From an uncultured Oscillospiraceae bacterium (GTDB taxonomy: Bacteria; Bacillota; Clostridia; Oscillospirales; Oscillospiraceae): a DNA stretch of 13,240 bases. The notes below the pieces were generated by a model. It saw only the letters and a list, made by a program, of their open reading frames with translations. It had not been told where the DNA came from and did not search any database. The position numbers and the translations under genes are program-made. The DNA lies in the NCBI GenBank assembly GCA_934511545.1, contig CAKSWM010000015.1:1-13240 (forward strand), read 5' to 3'. Positions 6,633-13,240 of the stretch are shown here, in pieces (within the stretch, counting starts at the first letter, position 1; every line of letters starts with the position of its first letter).

Positions 6633-9125
6633 ATGGAAAAACCGAAGAGACTGTTGAGCATGCTGCTTGTCTGCTGCATGGTGCTGGTGCTGCTGCCGGC
6701 AACGGCCGCAGCCGATAACAGCGGCTGGCGACAGGCATATCTGCGGTTCATGGAAGATGATACGGCAAATGACGTCCACTTGCGTGACGGAGCCATGTAT
6801 CAGCTGCTTTATATCGATGGCGACGCCGTTCCCGAGCTGTGGATAGATTACGGCGTTACGGCCGCGGGCGGGAAGATCTGCACATTTGACGGCAAAAAGG
6901 TCAATTGCTATTCCCTATGGTCATACGGGGAGTTTATGTATATCGAGAAGGAAGGCCTGTTCTGTACTTCCGGCGGACACATGGACAACTATTGGGACGA
7001 GGTCGTCCGGCTTGAGAACGGGGCATTCACGACCGCGGCCAGGGGAGAGTGGGAAGTTCACTCCTGGGACGGCCCCGTAATCTCTTATACATGGAACGGG
7101 GAAAGCGTTTCCGAGGAGCAGTATGCAATTAATCTTGACGAGGCCTTCCTCAGCCTCTCCTGGACAGGCGTCGCAACCAATAGTTCATATAACTATGTGG
7201 ATATGTATGAGCTGCTCAGCCGGGAGCAGGATCCCGCCGGCAGGGAAATAAGCATTGCCGCGGATACATTGCCGTTCAAAAACCCCACCGGATTAGGCGG
7301 CGAGAAATACTGGTCGTTCTGGTTCCCGACGCTCGAGGCAAATAAGCTCAGCGAATGTGCCGGGGCGTCAAAGGACGGTCTCTGCTTTGGAATGGTCCTG
7401 GCGTCCATGATACTGAATTCCGAAAGTCAGTCACCCTCGGACTTCTCCGCATCGTGCGTCAGCGAAATACAGAAGACAAGCAGATCCAAGCTGCTCGGCA
7501 TGTCCGCGCTGGAATATATCCGCTATCTGTTCCCCATACAGATAGCTCAGAATATAGCTGAGCTACGCAACAGAAACGCGGACGATCTGAACGGACTGTA
7601 TAACGCCGTAAAGGAATTTGAAAAAGGAAACAACGACGGCGTTGAAATAGCTGTCAATGGTATGTACTGGTTCAAGAACGCAGCACATTCGCTGTGGGGC
7701 GTCCGCACGATCGACGAAGCCGAATGCAGCAAGATCGTTGTTTATGACTGCAACCATCCCAAAGAGGAAAGGTATATTACGCTCAGAAAAAATGCGGACG
7801 GGGAATTTACTTCCTGGAGCTATGATCTTGGACTTCTTGGCGCGTCGGCCTGGGGAACCGGAAAAAGCAACGCCAAAATCAGATACTGTCCGTTTGATGA
7901 AGCAGTGTTTGACTACTGGCTGGACACGCTGCGCGGGATGAGCACAGTCGGCAGGGGCGACTTCGGCGATAACAGATATCTGGCCGCTCTTTCGGACGGC
8001 GTGACTGCGGCGGGCGCTATGGACCGGATAGACATATGCGGCGTTGTAGAGAAAACCGAAGCGGAGGCGGCTCAGAGTCCGGCAGAGACGCTGTATTGGA
8101 CCGACGACAGTTCGCTCTCGGTTTCCGGCAGCGGCGGTTTCAGCGTCGGTCTGTTCGGCGCAGAATCGGCGATAGAAGTCAGTTCTGATAAGGCCAAAAA
8201 TGCTGTGCTGGCTCTGGATAACGCAGGGGGAGACAGCGTTCGGATACAGACCTCGCCGGAGGACGAGCTGAAGGCCGTTTTCTCGTCGGATGATTCCGGC
8301 AAGGCTCAGACATATATCCAAGTCGCGGGCCGGACCGGAAAGTCGGTCATCGACGCCTCGAAAAACAGCGGCGGCGCCGTTGAGATCGGCGGTATGTCCG
8401 GTTTTGCCGTGACTGTCAGACGTGAGACCGTCTATGCAGACGGCAGCAAAAAAATAACTTACAGCACGGGCTGCATTGCCGAAAGTCTGGAACCGGATTA
8501 CAATTACAGCATCACAGCGGACGAAAAAGACGGAGAAATAACCGTCCGCGAGGATACGGACGGAGACGGAGTATATGACACGGCAGTAAAGACTTCTCCA
8601 ATGATCGATTTCACTGATGTGCTGCCGTCGGCGTATTATTATGACGCCGTTATATGGGCCGTCGAGAACGGGATAACCTCGGGAACGAGCAGCACCACTT
8701 TCAGCCCCGACGCTTCCTGCACCCGTGCGCAGGCGGTGACCTTCCTGTGGCGCGCCGCGGGGTCGCCCAGGCCGGTTTCCGCAGCCAACAGGTTCACCGA
8801 TATAAGATCCGGCGAATACTATTATGACGCCGTGCTGTGGGCAGTCGAACAGGGCATCACCAGCGGGAGCTCAGACAGTACTTTCAGCCCGAACGCGGCA
8901 TGCAGCCGCGGTCAGATCGTGACCTTCCTTTACCGGGCGGCGGGGTCCCCTGCGGCAGCGGGCAAGGCGTTTTCGGATGTGCCCGATAATGCCTATTATG
9001 CCTCCGCCGTCAGATGGGCGGTGGCTCAGGGCATCACCAGCGGAACGAGCGCTGCGACCTTTGCCCCGAACGCTGACTGTACCCGCGGTCAGATAGTGAC
9101 GTTCCTCTACCGGGCGAAGAAATGA
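6633..9125 (+). CDS. Secreted SLH-anchored protein with a putative papain-like cysteine peptidase domain
   Basis: 830-aa surface protein. Signal peptide: KPKR followed by a hydrophobic core, probable cleavage after A27 (ATAAA). Residues ~28-180 form an N-terminal domain with a degenerate calcium-loop-like DGDAVPEL near residue 63. The central region (~215-430) has the three landmarks of a papain-like cysteine peptidase: GLCFGM (C251), AAHSLWGVR (H352) and VYDCNHP (D372/N374). Activity is inferred from motifs only. A Ser/Gly/Asp-rich beta region follows, then an EF-hand-like loop DTDGDGVYD (641-649) and three SLH repeats (from residues 660, 721 and 780 to the end) that should bind pyruvylated secondary cell-wall polymer. 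Start at ATG 6633, 6 nt after AAAGGAAG; the ATG at 6627 is too close to that site. Its own promoter and terminator flank it. Substrate is unknown. Confidence 0.85.
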   Translation: MEKPKRLLSMLLVCCMVLVLLPATAAADNSGWRQAYLRFMEDDTANDVHLRDGAMYQLLYIDGDAVPELWIDYGVTAAGGKICTFDGKKVNCYSLWSYGEFMYIEKEGLFCTSGGHMDNYWDEVVRLENGAFTTAARGEWEVHSWDGPVISYTWNGESVSEEQYAINLDEAFLSLSWTGVATNSSYNYVDMYELLSREQDPAGREISIAADTLPFKNPTGLGGEKYWSFWFPTLEANKLSECAGASKDGLCFGMVLASMILNSESQSPSDFSASCVSEIQKTSRSKLLGMSALEYIRYLFPIQIAQNIAELRNRNADDLNGLYNAVKEFEKGNNDGVEIAVNGMYWFKNAAHSLWGVRTIDEAECSKIVVYDCNHPKEERYITLRKNADGEFTSWSYDLGLLGASAWGTGKSNAKIRYCPFDEAVFDYWLDTLRGMSTVGRGDFGDNRYLAALSDGVTAAGAMDRIDICGVVEKTEAEAAQSPAETLYWTDDSSLSVSGSGGFSVGLFGAESAIEVSSDKAKNAVLALDNAGGDSVRIQTSPEDELKAVFSSDDSGKAQTYIQVAGRTGKSVIDASKNSGGAVEIGGMSGFAVTVRRETVYADGSKKITYSTGCIAESLEPDYNYSITADEKDGEITVREDTDGDGVYDTAVKTSPMIDFTDVLPSAYYYDAVIWAVENGITSGTSSTTFSPDASCTRAQAVTFLWRAAGSPRPVSAANRFTDIRSGEYYYDAVLWAVEQGITSGSSDSTFSPNAACSRGQIVTFLYRAAGSPAAAGKAFSDVPDNAYYASAVRWAVAQGITSGTSAATFAPNADCTRGQIVTFLYRAKK
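8610..9122 (+). repeat. Three tandem SLH-repeat units within the coding sequence
   Basis: Units begin at 8610, 8793 and 8970 (spacing 183 and 177 bp). Each encodes F-T/S-D-V/I, then YYYDAV or YYASAV, WAVExGITSG or WAVAQGITSG, TFSP/TFAP and a C-S/T-R-x-Q-x-VTFL-x-RA ending. They are similar at both protein and DNA level, which points to duplication within the gene or strong constraint. Confidence 0.9.
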
Positions 9126-9153
9126 CCCGCGGAAAAACAGAATACTGATACGG

Positions 9154-9193
9154 ACAGCCCCGGCATATAAACGCCGGGGCTGTAACTGTTTTT
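9154..9193 (+). terminator. Intrinsic terminator after the SLH peptidase-like gene
   Basis: ACAGCCCCGGC (9154-9164) pairs perfectly with GCCGGGGCTGT (9173-9183) around an 8-nt loop. AACTG and five T residues (9189-9193) follow. The T tract is displaced by 5 nt, so termination may be less complete than at the other two sites. Confidence 0.8.
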
Positions 9194-9267
9194 GCGGTCC
9201 CTATGCGATTTCAAAACCATTGTTTACAAATCAGCAACAAAAAATTACACAAAATTTGCCGGTTTCC

Positions 9268-9296
9268 TTGCCTTGCGTCGAAAATTGTGGTATTTT
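9268..9296 (+). promoter_or_regulatory. Extended -10 promoter of the SLH NlpC/P60-like gene
   Basis: TTGCCT (9268-9273), a 17-bp spacer and TATTTT (9291-9296) with TG at 9288-9289. An overlapping alternative is TTGCGT (9273-9278), 17 bp and TAGTAT (9296-9301). The 60 bp upstream are rich in A tracts and could act as an UP element. Nothing else was recognised in the 9194-9346 gap. Confidence 0.55.
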
Positions 9297-9346
9297 AGTA
9301 TCGAAAAGAACAATTGATGACGGTATTTTCTGAGCAAGGAGAAAAA

Positions 9347-12322
9347 ATGATTACAAAAGGTAAGAAAATATTTGCCGCATTGGTTTTTTGTGCCATGATC
9401 CCGGTGCTTTTGTCTGCTGCGGTTTTTGCGGCGTCCGACGGCTGGGCGGAGCCCGGCAACAGCTCTCTCAACATAATAAACGGAGGCGTGATGCTGACGC
9501 AGGACGGCGTTTTCTACTATTCGGAAAACGGCATCTGGCGTGAGACTGCCTCAGGCACTGTGAAGATATCTGGCGACGAGGGGAAAAACCTCAATCTCGC
9601 CGGGGGGGAACTGTGGTATACGCTTGAGGACGGCACTGTTTGCAATATGCCCGAGAGCGGAGGGGAAAGCAGGACCGTTTTTTCCTTCGGGAAACATATA
9701 AAGCAGCTCTATGTCATCGGCGATACGCTGCGGTTCATATCCGGCGGCGAATGCTATTATTACGATCTGAACACAGGCATATGTGAGCGCAGATACTCGG
9801 CGTCGGACGCTGTGGCTCTTATCCCGACGCAGTACGGCGACGTGTTTCTCTGCGGAGAAGTGTTTGACTACGACCTCTATGCGGGGGACAGCCTTCTTCT
9901 GACGGGCGTTACCGGGGCATACTCCGACAGCGGATATCTTGCCGTCAACATGAACGGAGAGAATTATCAGATCGGGCTTGAGCACCTGTTTTCAGGGTTC
10001 AGCACGGACTCTGACATGGAGCCGTTCAACATTCACGGCGGCAAGAGCGTTGCCGCGCTGCTGAGCTGTGATGACGGCGGATGCGCCGTCTGCGATGCAA
10101 ACGCGGCGGAATACAGCGCGCTGCTGATGGATGAGGGCGACGGCGAAGAAATAACGGAGCCCGAGCCGGAAGAGCCGCTGATACCTGTCGTTTCGGACGG
10201 TCAGCGCAACATCGTAAAACGCGCGCGCCAGCTACACGAGATCGCGTGGACGCCGCTCGCGGACAGGACCCAGTGGGGCTATCGCGGCGTTTTTCCCGCG
10301 GGAGTCACCGTCAGCGGCATTGCCTATGGCCAGCCGGTAAACAATGGAGGCTATGTCGGCTATAACATCTCTCTTGACGATTATGCCGCCGCCGTGGCGG
10401 ACAACACCAGCAAGTTCTATTCCGGATATTCGACCTATAACAAAATAGCGCCCTATTATTCCTGCGATTGCAGCGGCTTTGTCTCCTATTCATGGGGACT
10501 GGTCGTCCGTCACACGACATATAACTGGGCCGCGATCGCGACAAAGGTCAGTGATCAGAGCATTTACAGCCTTCAGGTCGGCGATGCGCTCAACCATTCC
10601 ACCAGCCATATCGTGCTTGTTGCGGACGTCGGCTATAACGACGAGGGAGAGGTCATAAGCGCAACGATAATGGAGCAGACGCCCGTAAAGACCAAACTCA
10701 CGACTTACGGCAGCGGCGGGCAGTATCCGCTCTCGCGCATACAGTCGTATTACCTCAGCGGCGGCTATGCGCTCTACCGTTATGAGGATCGCGACAATGT
10801 TGTTTATACCCATTCCTGCGCCGTCCCCATCGACGGAGATTATTGCGCCAACTGCAAGAACGCCGTTCCCGGCATAAGCGTCTCAGCCGCCATCGGCTCC
10901 AAGACCGCCGTACTCAGTCATACAGGCAGTGGAGTTACGATCTATTATACACTCGACGGCACTGAGCCGACGACATCGAGCCGCGTATATTCCGGACCGA
11001 TCACCGTCACATCCACAACGACTCTCAAGGCGAAGGCTGTCGGCGGACAGTTCAGCGACGGAAATGTGCTTACATACAGGATAAGCATACCTCCGGTGGA
11101 AACTCCGAAAGCAAGCGTTGCAAGCGGCCTTTCAAACGGCGAATACATCCAGAAGGGCGGCAAGGTGGCTCTCTCGAGCGCAACGAGCGGAGCGACGCTT
11201 TATTACACGACGGACGGTTCCGACCCGACGGTAAACAGCACAAAGTATACCGGTCCCATAACGATAAACGAGAACACTACCATAAAGGTGTTCGGTCAGG
11301 CGCCCGGCTGCACCGACAGCGCGACAGCGGTCATAAGCTATAAGATAGGCGCGGTATACACGATAACGGCCTCTGCCGGCAGCGGAGGAACGGTGACCCC
11401 GTCCGGTGCGGAAAGCGTTATCCAGACCGGGAGCAAGACCTATACGATAAAGCCGAACTCCGGCTATGCCATCGAAAACGTCGTTGTCGACGGTGTGAGC
11501 CAGGGCAAAATTTCAAGCTATACCTTCTCCGACGTGAACGCGAATCACACGATCAGCGCAAGCTTTATCGTCAGCACGACGATACCGTTCACGGACGTAT
11601 CGACGGGCGCATGGTATTATAACGCCGTGTGCTATGCTTACGGCAGCAACCTGTTCAACGGCACCAGCGCGACTACCTTCTCGCCCGAGAACACGATGAC
11701 GCGCGGCATGTTCATAACCGTTCTGGGACGCATGGCGGGCGTGGAGGAGTTTACCTCCGATGTCGGTGTCCTGACCGGCAGCGACGTTCGTATGCGTTCC
11801 GAACCCAACACGAACTGCACCGTCGTTGCAATGACGAGAAAATACGATGCGGTCAAAGTGCTGGGAAGCACGAGCTCCGGCGGGTATACATGGTACAACG
11901 TCAGCTACGGCGGCAAGACCGGCTATATACGGGGAGACCTGCTTTCCGTGTACAGCGGCGGTCTCTCCGATCTGAAGAGCGGACAGTATTACACGGGCTA
12001 TGTCCAGTGGGCATACCAGACCGGCATACTCAGCGGAATGGCGTCCACGTCTATCTCGGCGGACAGCAGCATAACGCGCGAGGAGATGGCGCTGCTGCTT
12101 TATAACTATGCCGCCAGATATGGCATAAATCTGCCCAAGACAAACGCCGCGCAGAGCTTCACGGACAGCTGGAACATTTCCGCCGCCGCGTCCGCCGCGG
12201 TAACGGCGCTCCAGCAGGCTGGCGTTATAAACGGTATGGGCGACGGGACCTTTGCGCCGAAGAACACCGCGACCCGCGGACAGGTTGCAAAGATCTTTAT
12301 GGAGTTCAAAAACATTTCCTGA
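9347..12322 (+). CDS. Secreted SLH protein with NlpC/P60-like hydrolase domain and nested SH3b domain
   Basis: 991-aa surface protein. Signal peptide KGKK plus hydrophobic core, cleavage near A28 (VFA). Residues ~35-250 are short repeated beta units (such as GVFYYSENGIW, GELWYTLEDG), resembling a propeller of the DUF5050 kind. An acidic linker follows (~262-280). Residues ~285-485 contain an NlpC/P60-like hydrolase, with DCSGFV (C375) and SHIVLVADV (H421) as catalytic pair, probably cutting peptidoglycan peptides. Next come a small Cys cluster (C491, C500, C503), two chitobiase-C-like domains with YYTLDGTEPT and YYTTDGSDPT (~512-581, 586-665), a bacterial repeat domain (~670-742), SLH1 (~747-798), an SH3b domain (~807-868), SLH2 and SLH3 (~870-990). 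Start at ATG 9347, 5 nt after AAGGAG; the frame is open 33 bp further upstream without a binding site. The SH3b within the SLH triplet is unusual. Confidence 0.87.
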   Translation: MITKGKKIFAALVFCAMIPVLLSAAVFAASDGWAEPGNSSLNIINGGVMLTQDGVFYYSENGIWRETASGTVKISGDEGKNLNLAGGELWYTLEDGTVCNMPESGGESRTVFSFGKHIKQLYVIGDTLRFISGGECYYYDLNTGICERRYSASDAVALIPTQYGDVFLCGEVFDYDLYAGDSLLLTGVTGAYSDSGYLAVNMNGENYQIGLEHLFSGFSTDSDMEPFNIHGGKSVAALLSCDDGGCAVCDANAAEYSALLMDEGDGEEITEPEPEEPLIPVVSDGQRNIVKRARQLHEIAWTPLADRTQWGYRGVFPAGVTVSGIAYGQPVNNGGYVGYNISLDDYAAAVADNTSKFYSGYSTYNKIAPYYSCDCSGFVSYSWGLVVRHTTYNWAAIATKVSDQSIYSLQVGDALNHSTSHIVLVADVGYNDEGEVISATIMEQTPVKTKLTTYGSGGQYPLSRIQSYYLSGGYALYRYEDRDNVVYTHSCAVPIDGDYCANCKNAVPGISVSAAIGSKTAVLSHTGSGVTIYYTLDGTEPTTSSRVYSGPITVTSTTTLKAKAVGGQFSDGNVLTYRISIPPVETPKASVASGLSNGEYIQKGGKVALSSATSGATLYYTTDGSDPTVNSTKYTGPITINENTTIKVFGQAPGCTDSATAVISYKIGAVYTITASAGSGGTVTPSGAESVIQTGSKTYTIKPNSGYAIENVVVDGVSQGKISSYTFSDVNANHTISASFIVSTTIPFTDVSTGAWYYNAVCYAYGSNLFNGTSATTFSPENTMTRGMFITVLGRMAGVEEFTSDVGVLTGSDVRMRSEPNTNCTVVAMTRKYDAVKVLGSTSSGGYTWYNVSYGGKTGYIRGDLLSVYSGGLSDLKSGQYYTGYVQWAYQTGILSGMASTSISADSSITREEMALLLYNYAARYGINLPKTNAAQSFTDSWNISAAASAAVTALQQAGVINGMGDGTFAPKNTATRGQVAKIFMEFKNIS

Positions 12323-12337
12323 ATGATGATAACGGAT

Positions 12338-12370
12338 CTGCCGGAAAAGCCTTCTGCGCTTTTCAGGCAG
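12338..12370 (+). other. Upstream hairpin of a double hairpin 3' end
   Basis: A 13-nt arm (12338-12350) pairs with 12358-12370 with one mismatch, around the 7-nt loop CTTCTGC. It lies directly between the stop codon of the SLH NlpC/P60-like gene and its T-tract terminator and has no T run of its own. Confidence 0.5.
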
Positions 12371-12375
12371 ACTGC

Positions 12376-12413
12376 ATGACCTCCCTTTTTTCAGGGAGGT
12401 CATTGCTTTTTTT
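12376..12413 (+). terminator. Intrinsic terminator after the SLH NlpC/P60-like gene
   Basis: ATGACCTCCCT (12376-12386) pairs perfectly with AGGGAGGTCAT (12393-12403) around a TTTTTC loop, followed by TGC and seven T residues (12407-12413). This is a strong rho-independent terminator. Confidence 0.92.
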
Positions 12414-12430
12414 CGGAAATGGTGTAGAAT
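12403..12430 (+). promoter_or_regulatory. Probable promoter of the alpha/beta hydrolase gene
   Basis: TTGCTT (12403-12408), a 16-bp spacer and TAGAAT (12425-12430). The -35 overlaps the end of the preceding terminator. This is the only reasonable promoter between the two genes, but the match is moderate. Confidence 0.5.
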
Positions 12431-12461
12431 AAGAAAAAAACTATGAATTGGAGATATAAAC

Positions 12462-13240
12462 ATGACAGAACGCAGATGGGTGTTCAGCGAGGATAAAAAG
12501 GTCGCGCTGAACGGTTATTTTGGTGATACCGGCAGCAGCACAGAGCCGATGCCCGCGGTCGTCGTATTGCCCGGCGGAGGATATATCGGCATTGCCGAAC
12601 CGGAGGGAGCGCCCGTGGCGCGCTGGTTTGCGCAGAACGGCTTCCATGCTTTTGTGATGGAATATTCAACAGCCTATGGCGAGTTCGGCAGGACCGAGGG
12701 GGAGATGAACCCCAATGCGCTGTTTCCGGGACCTGCTTATGATCTTGCATCTGCCCTTGTAATGATCCGCGAAAACGCGAAGGAGTGGAACATTGACGAG
12801 AACCGCATTGCGCTGTGCGGCTTTTCTGCCGGCGGGCATCTGGCGGCATATTTCGGCAACAACTGGATAGAACTTGCGAAGGACTGCGAGGTCCCGGCGC
12901 GTATGCTCAAGCCGAATGCAGATATCCTGTGCTATGCGGCGACGGACATGACCAGAGATGCTTCAAGCTTTATGGAAAAGCAGATGTATACCGCAATATT
13001 CGGGACCGACAGCCCCAGCGAGGATGAGCGCAAGGCGCTCACGCCGAGATATAACGTCAATGTAAACACGCCGCCGACTTTCATGTGGCACTCCGCGGCG
13101 GACACGGCGGTCCCGGCCGTGGACTCGATGACCTTTGCCGCGGCGCTGGCAAACGAGCGCATACATTACGCGCTGCATATATTCGACAAGGGCGCGCATG
13201 CCGACGCACTGTCCGAAGGGCTGCCCGCGCAGATATGGCC
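12462..13240 (+). CDS. Alpha/beta hydrolase, BD-FAE/acetyl esterase type (cut by window edge)
   Basis: The frame is open from ATG 12462 to the window end (259 complete codons), so the C-terminus is missing, probably by only a few dozen residues. It is a cytoplasmic serine hydrolase with no signal peptide. Landmarks: the oxyanion-hole motif LPGGGY (~36-41), nucleophile elbow GFSAGGHLA (S122), the acid in HSAADTAVP (D214) and the histidine in FDKGAHA (H246), which together make the usual Ser-Asp-His triad. The arrangement resembles BD-FAE and xylan acetylesterase-like enzymes that remove acyl groups from sugars or other small esters. The exact substrate cannot be told. TTGGAG ends 8 nt before the ATG. 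It has its own probable promoter and is separated from the SLH gene by a terminator. Confidence 0.88.
   Translation, partial: MTERRWVFSEDKKVALNGYFGDTGSSTEPMPAVVVLPGGGYIGIAEPEGAPVARWFAQNGFHAFVMEYSTAYGEFGRTEGEMNPNALFPGPAYDLASALVMIRENAKEWNIDENRIALCGFSAGGHLAAYFGNNWIELAKDCEVPARMLKPNADILCYAATDMTRDASSFMEKQMYTAIFGTDSPSEDERKALTPRYNVNVNTPPTFMWHSAADTAVPAVDSMTFAAALANERIHYALHIFDKGAHADALSEGLPAQIW

Noticed and set aside
5163..6779. Long open frame of 538 codons on the minus strand opposite clpB
   Set aside because: It is antisense to conserved ClpB NBD2 and the following terminator, is rich in Arg/Leu/His with no recognisable motif, and arises from the codon bias of clpB.
11629..12105. 158-codon alternative plus-strand frame within the SLH NlpC/P60-like gene
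   Set aside because: Arg/Gln/His-rich product in a shifted frame of clearly coding SLH and SH3b sequence, with no binding site.
1..13240. tRNA or rRNA genes, CRISPR arrays, insertion sequences, phage genes
   Set aside because: None were recognised; the only tandem repeats are protein-coding SLH and chitobiase-C-like units.

Overview
The window looks like a chromosomal segment of a low-to-medium GC Gram-positive bacterium of the class Clostridia, most likely a gut-type Oscillospirales relative. This is an inference from several things: S-layer-homology (SLH) anchored secreted proteins, strong SigA-type promoters with extended -10 elements, GGAGG-type ribosome binding sites, TTG start codons, free use of ATA isoleucine codons, and the family composition. 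No species can be named from the sequence alone.

Left part (1-3030). The window opens inside a leftward radical-SAM tRNA methylthiotransferase gene (mtaB, N-terminal 154 residues). A rightward NifS/IscS-like cysteine desulfurase gene diverges from it, with its own consensus promoter. Both proteins handle sulfur, so the desulfurase could supply sulfur for tRNA thiolation. Its 3' end overlaps by 39 bp a convergent AI-2E family membrane transporter gene. That transporter gene carries an in-frame TAG at a normally coding position, which cuts off the last two membrane helices. The position of its promoter shows that the real start is an internal TTG at 2996, not the longest open frame.

Middle part (3030-6530). 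A short AT-rich divergent promoter region separates the transporter from a two-gene unit: a ribbon-helix-helix (RHH) domain protein of unknown function and, 19 bp later, a complete ClpB disaggregase. A strong hairpin-plus-T-tract terminator follows clpB. No CIRCE or CtsR-like site was seen, so the RHH protein is a candidate regulator of the chaperone gene.

Right part (6530-13240). Two large secreted surface proteins follow, each a separate transcription unit with its own promoter and terminator. The first (830 aa) has a signal peptide, an N-terminal domain, a putative papain-like cysteine peptidase domain and three C-terminal SLH repeats. The second (991 aa) has a signal peptide, a propeller-like region, an NlpC/P60-type cysteine hydrolase domain, two chitobiase-C-like beta domains, a bacterial repeat domain, and an SLH triplet interrupted by an SH3b domain. 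The last gene, cut by the window edge, encodes a cytoplasmic alpha/beta hydrolase of the BD-FAE/esterase type.

No RNA genes, CRISPR arrays, insertion sequences or phage genes were seen. No gene-free stretch exceeds 300 bases; the intergenic gaps hold promoters and terminators. The points most worth a second look are the RHH-clpB pair, the TAG-interrupted transporter, the SLH-SH3b-SLH-SLH architecture and the SLH-anchored putative cysteine peptidase.
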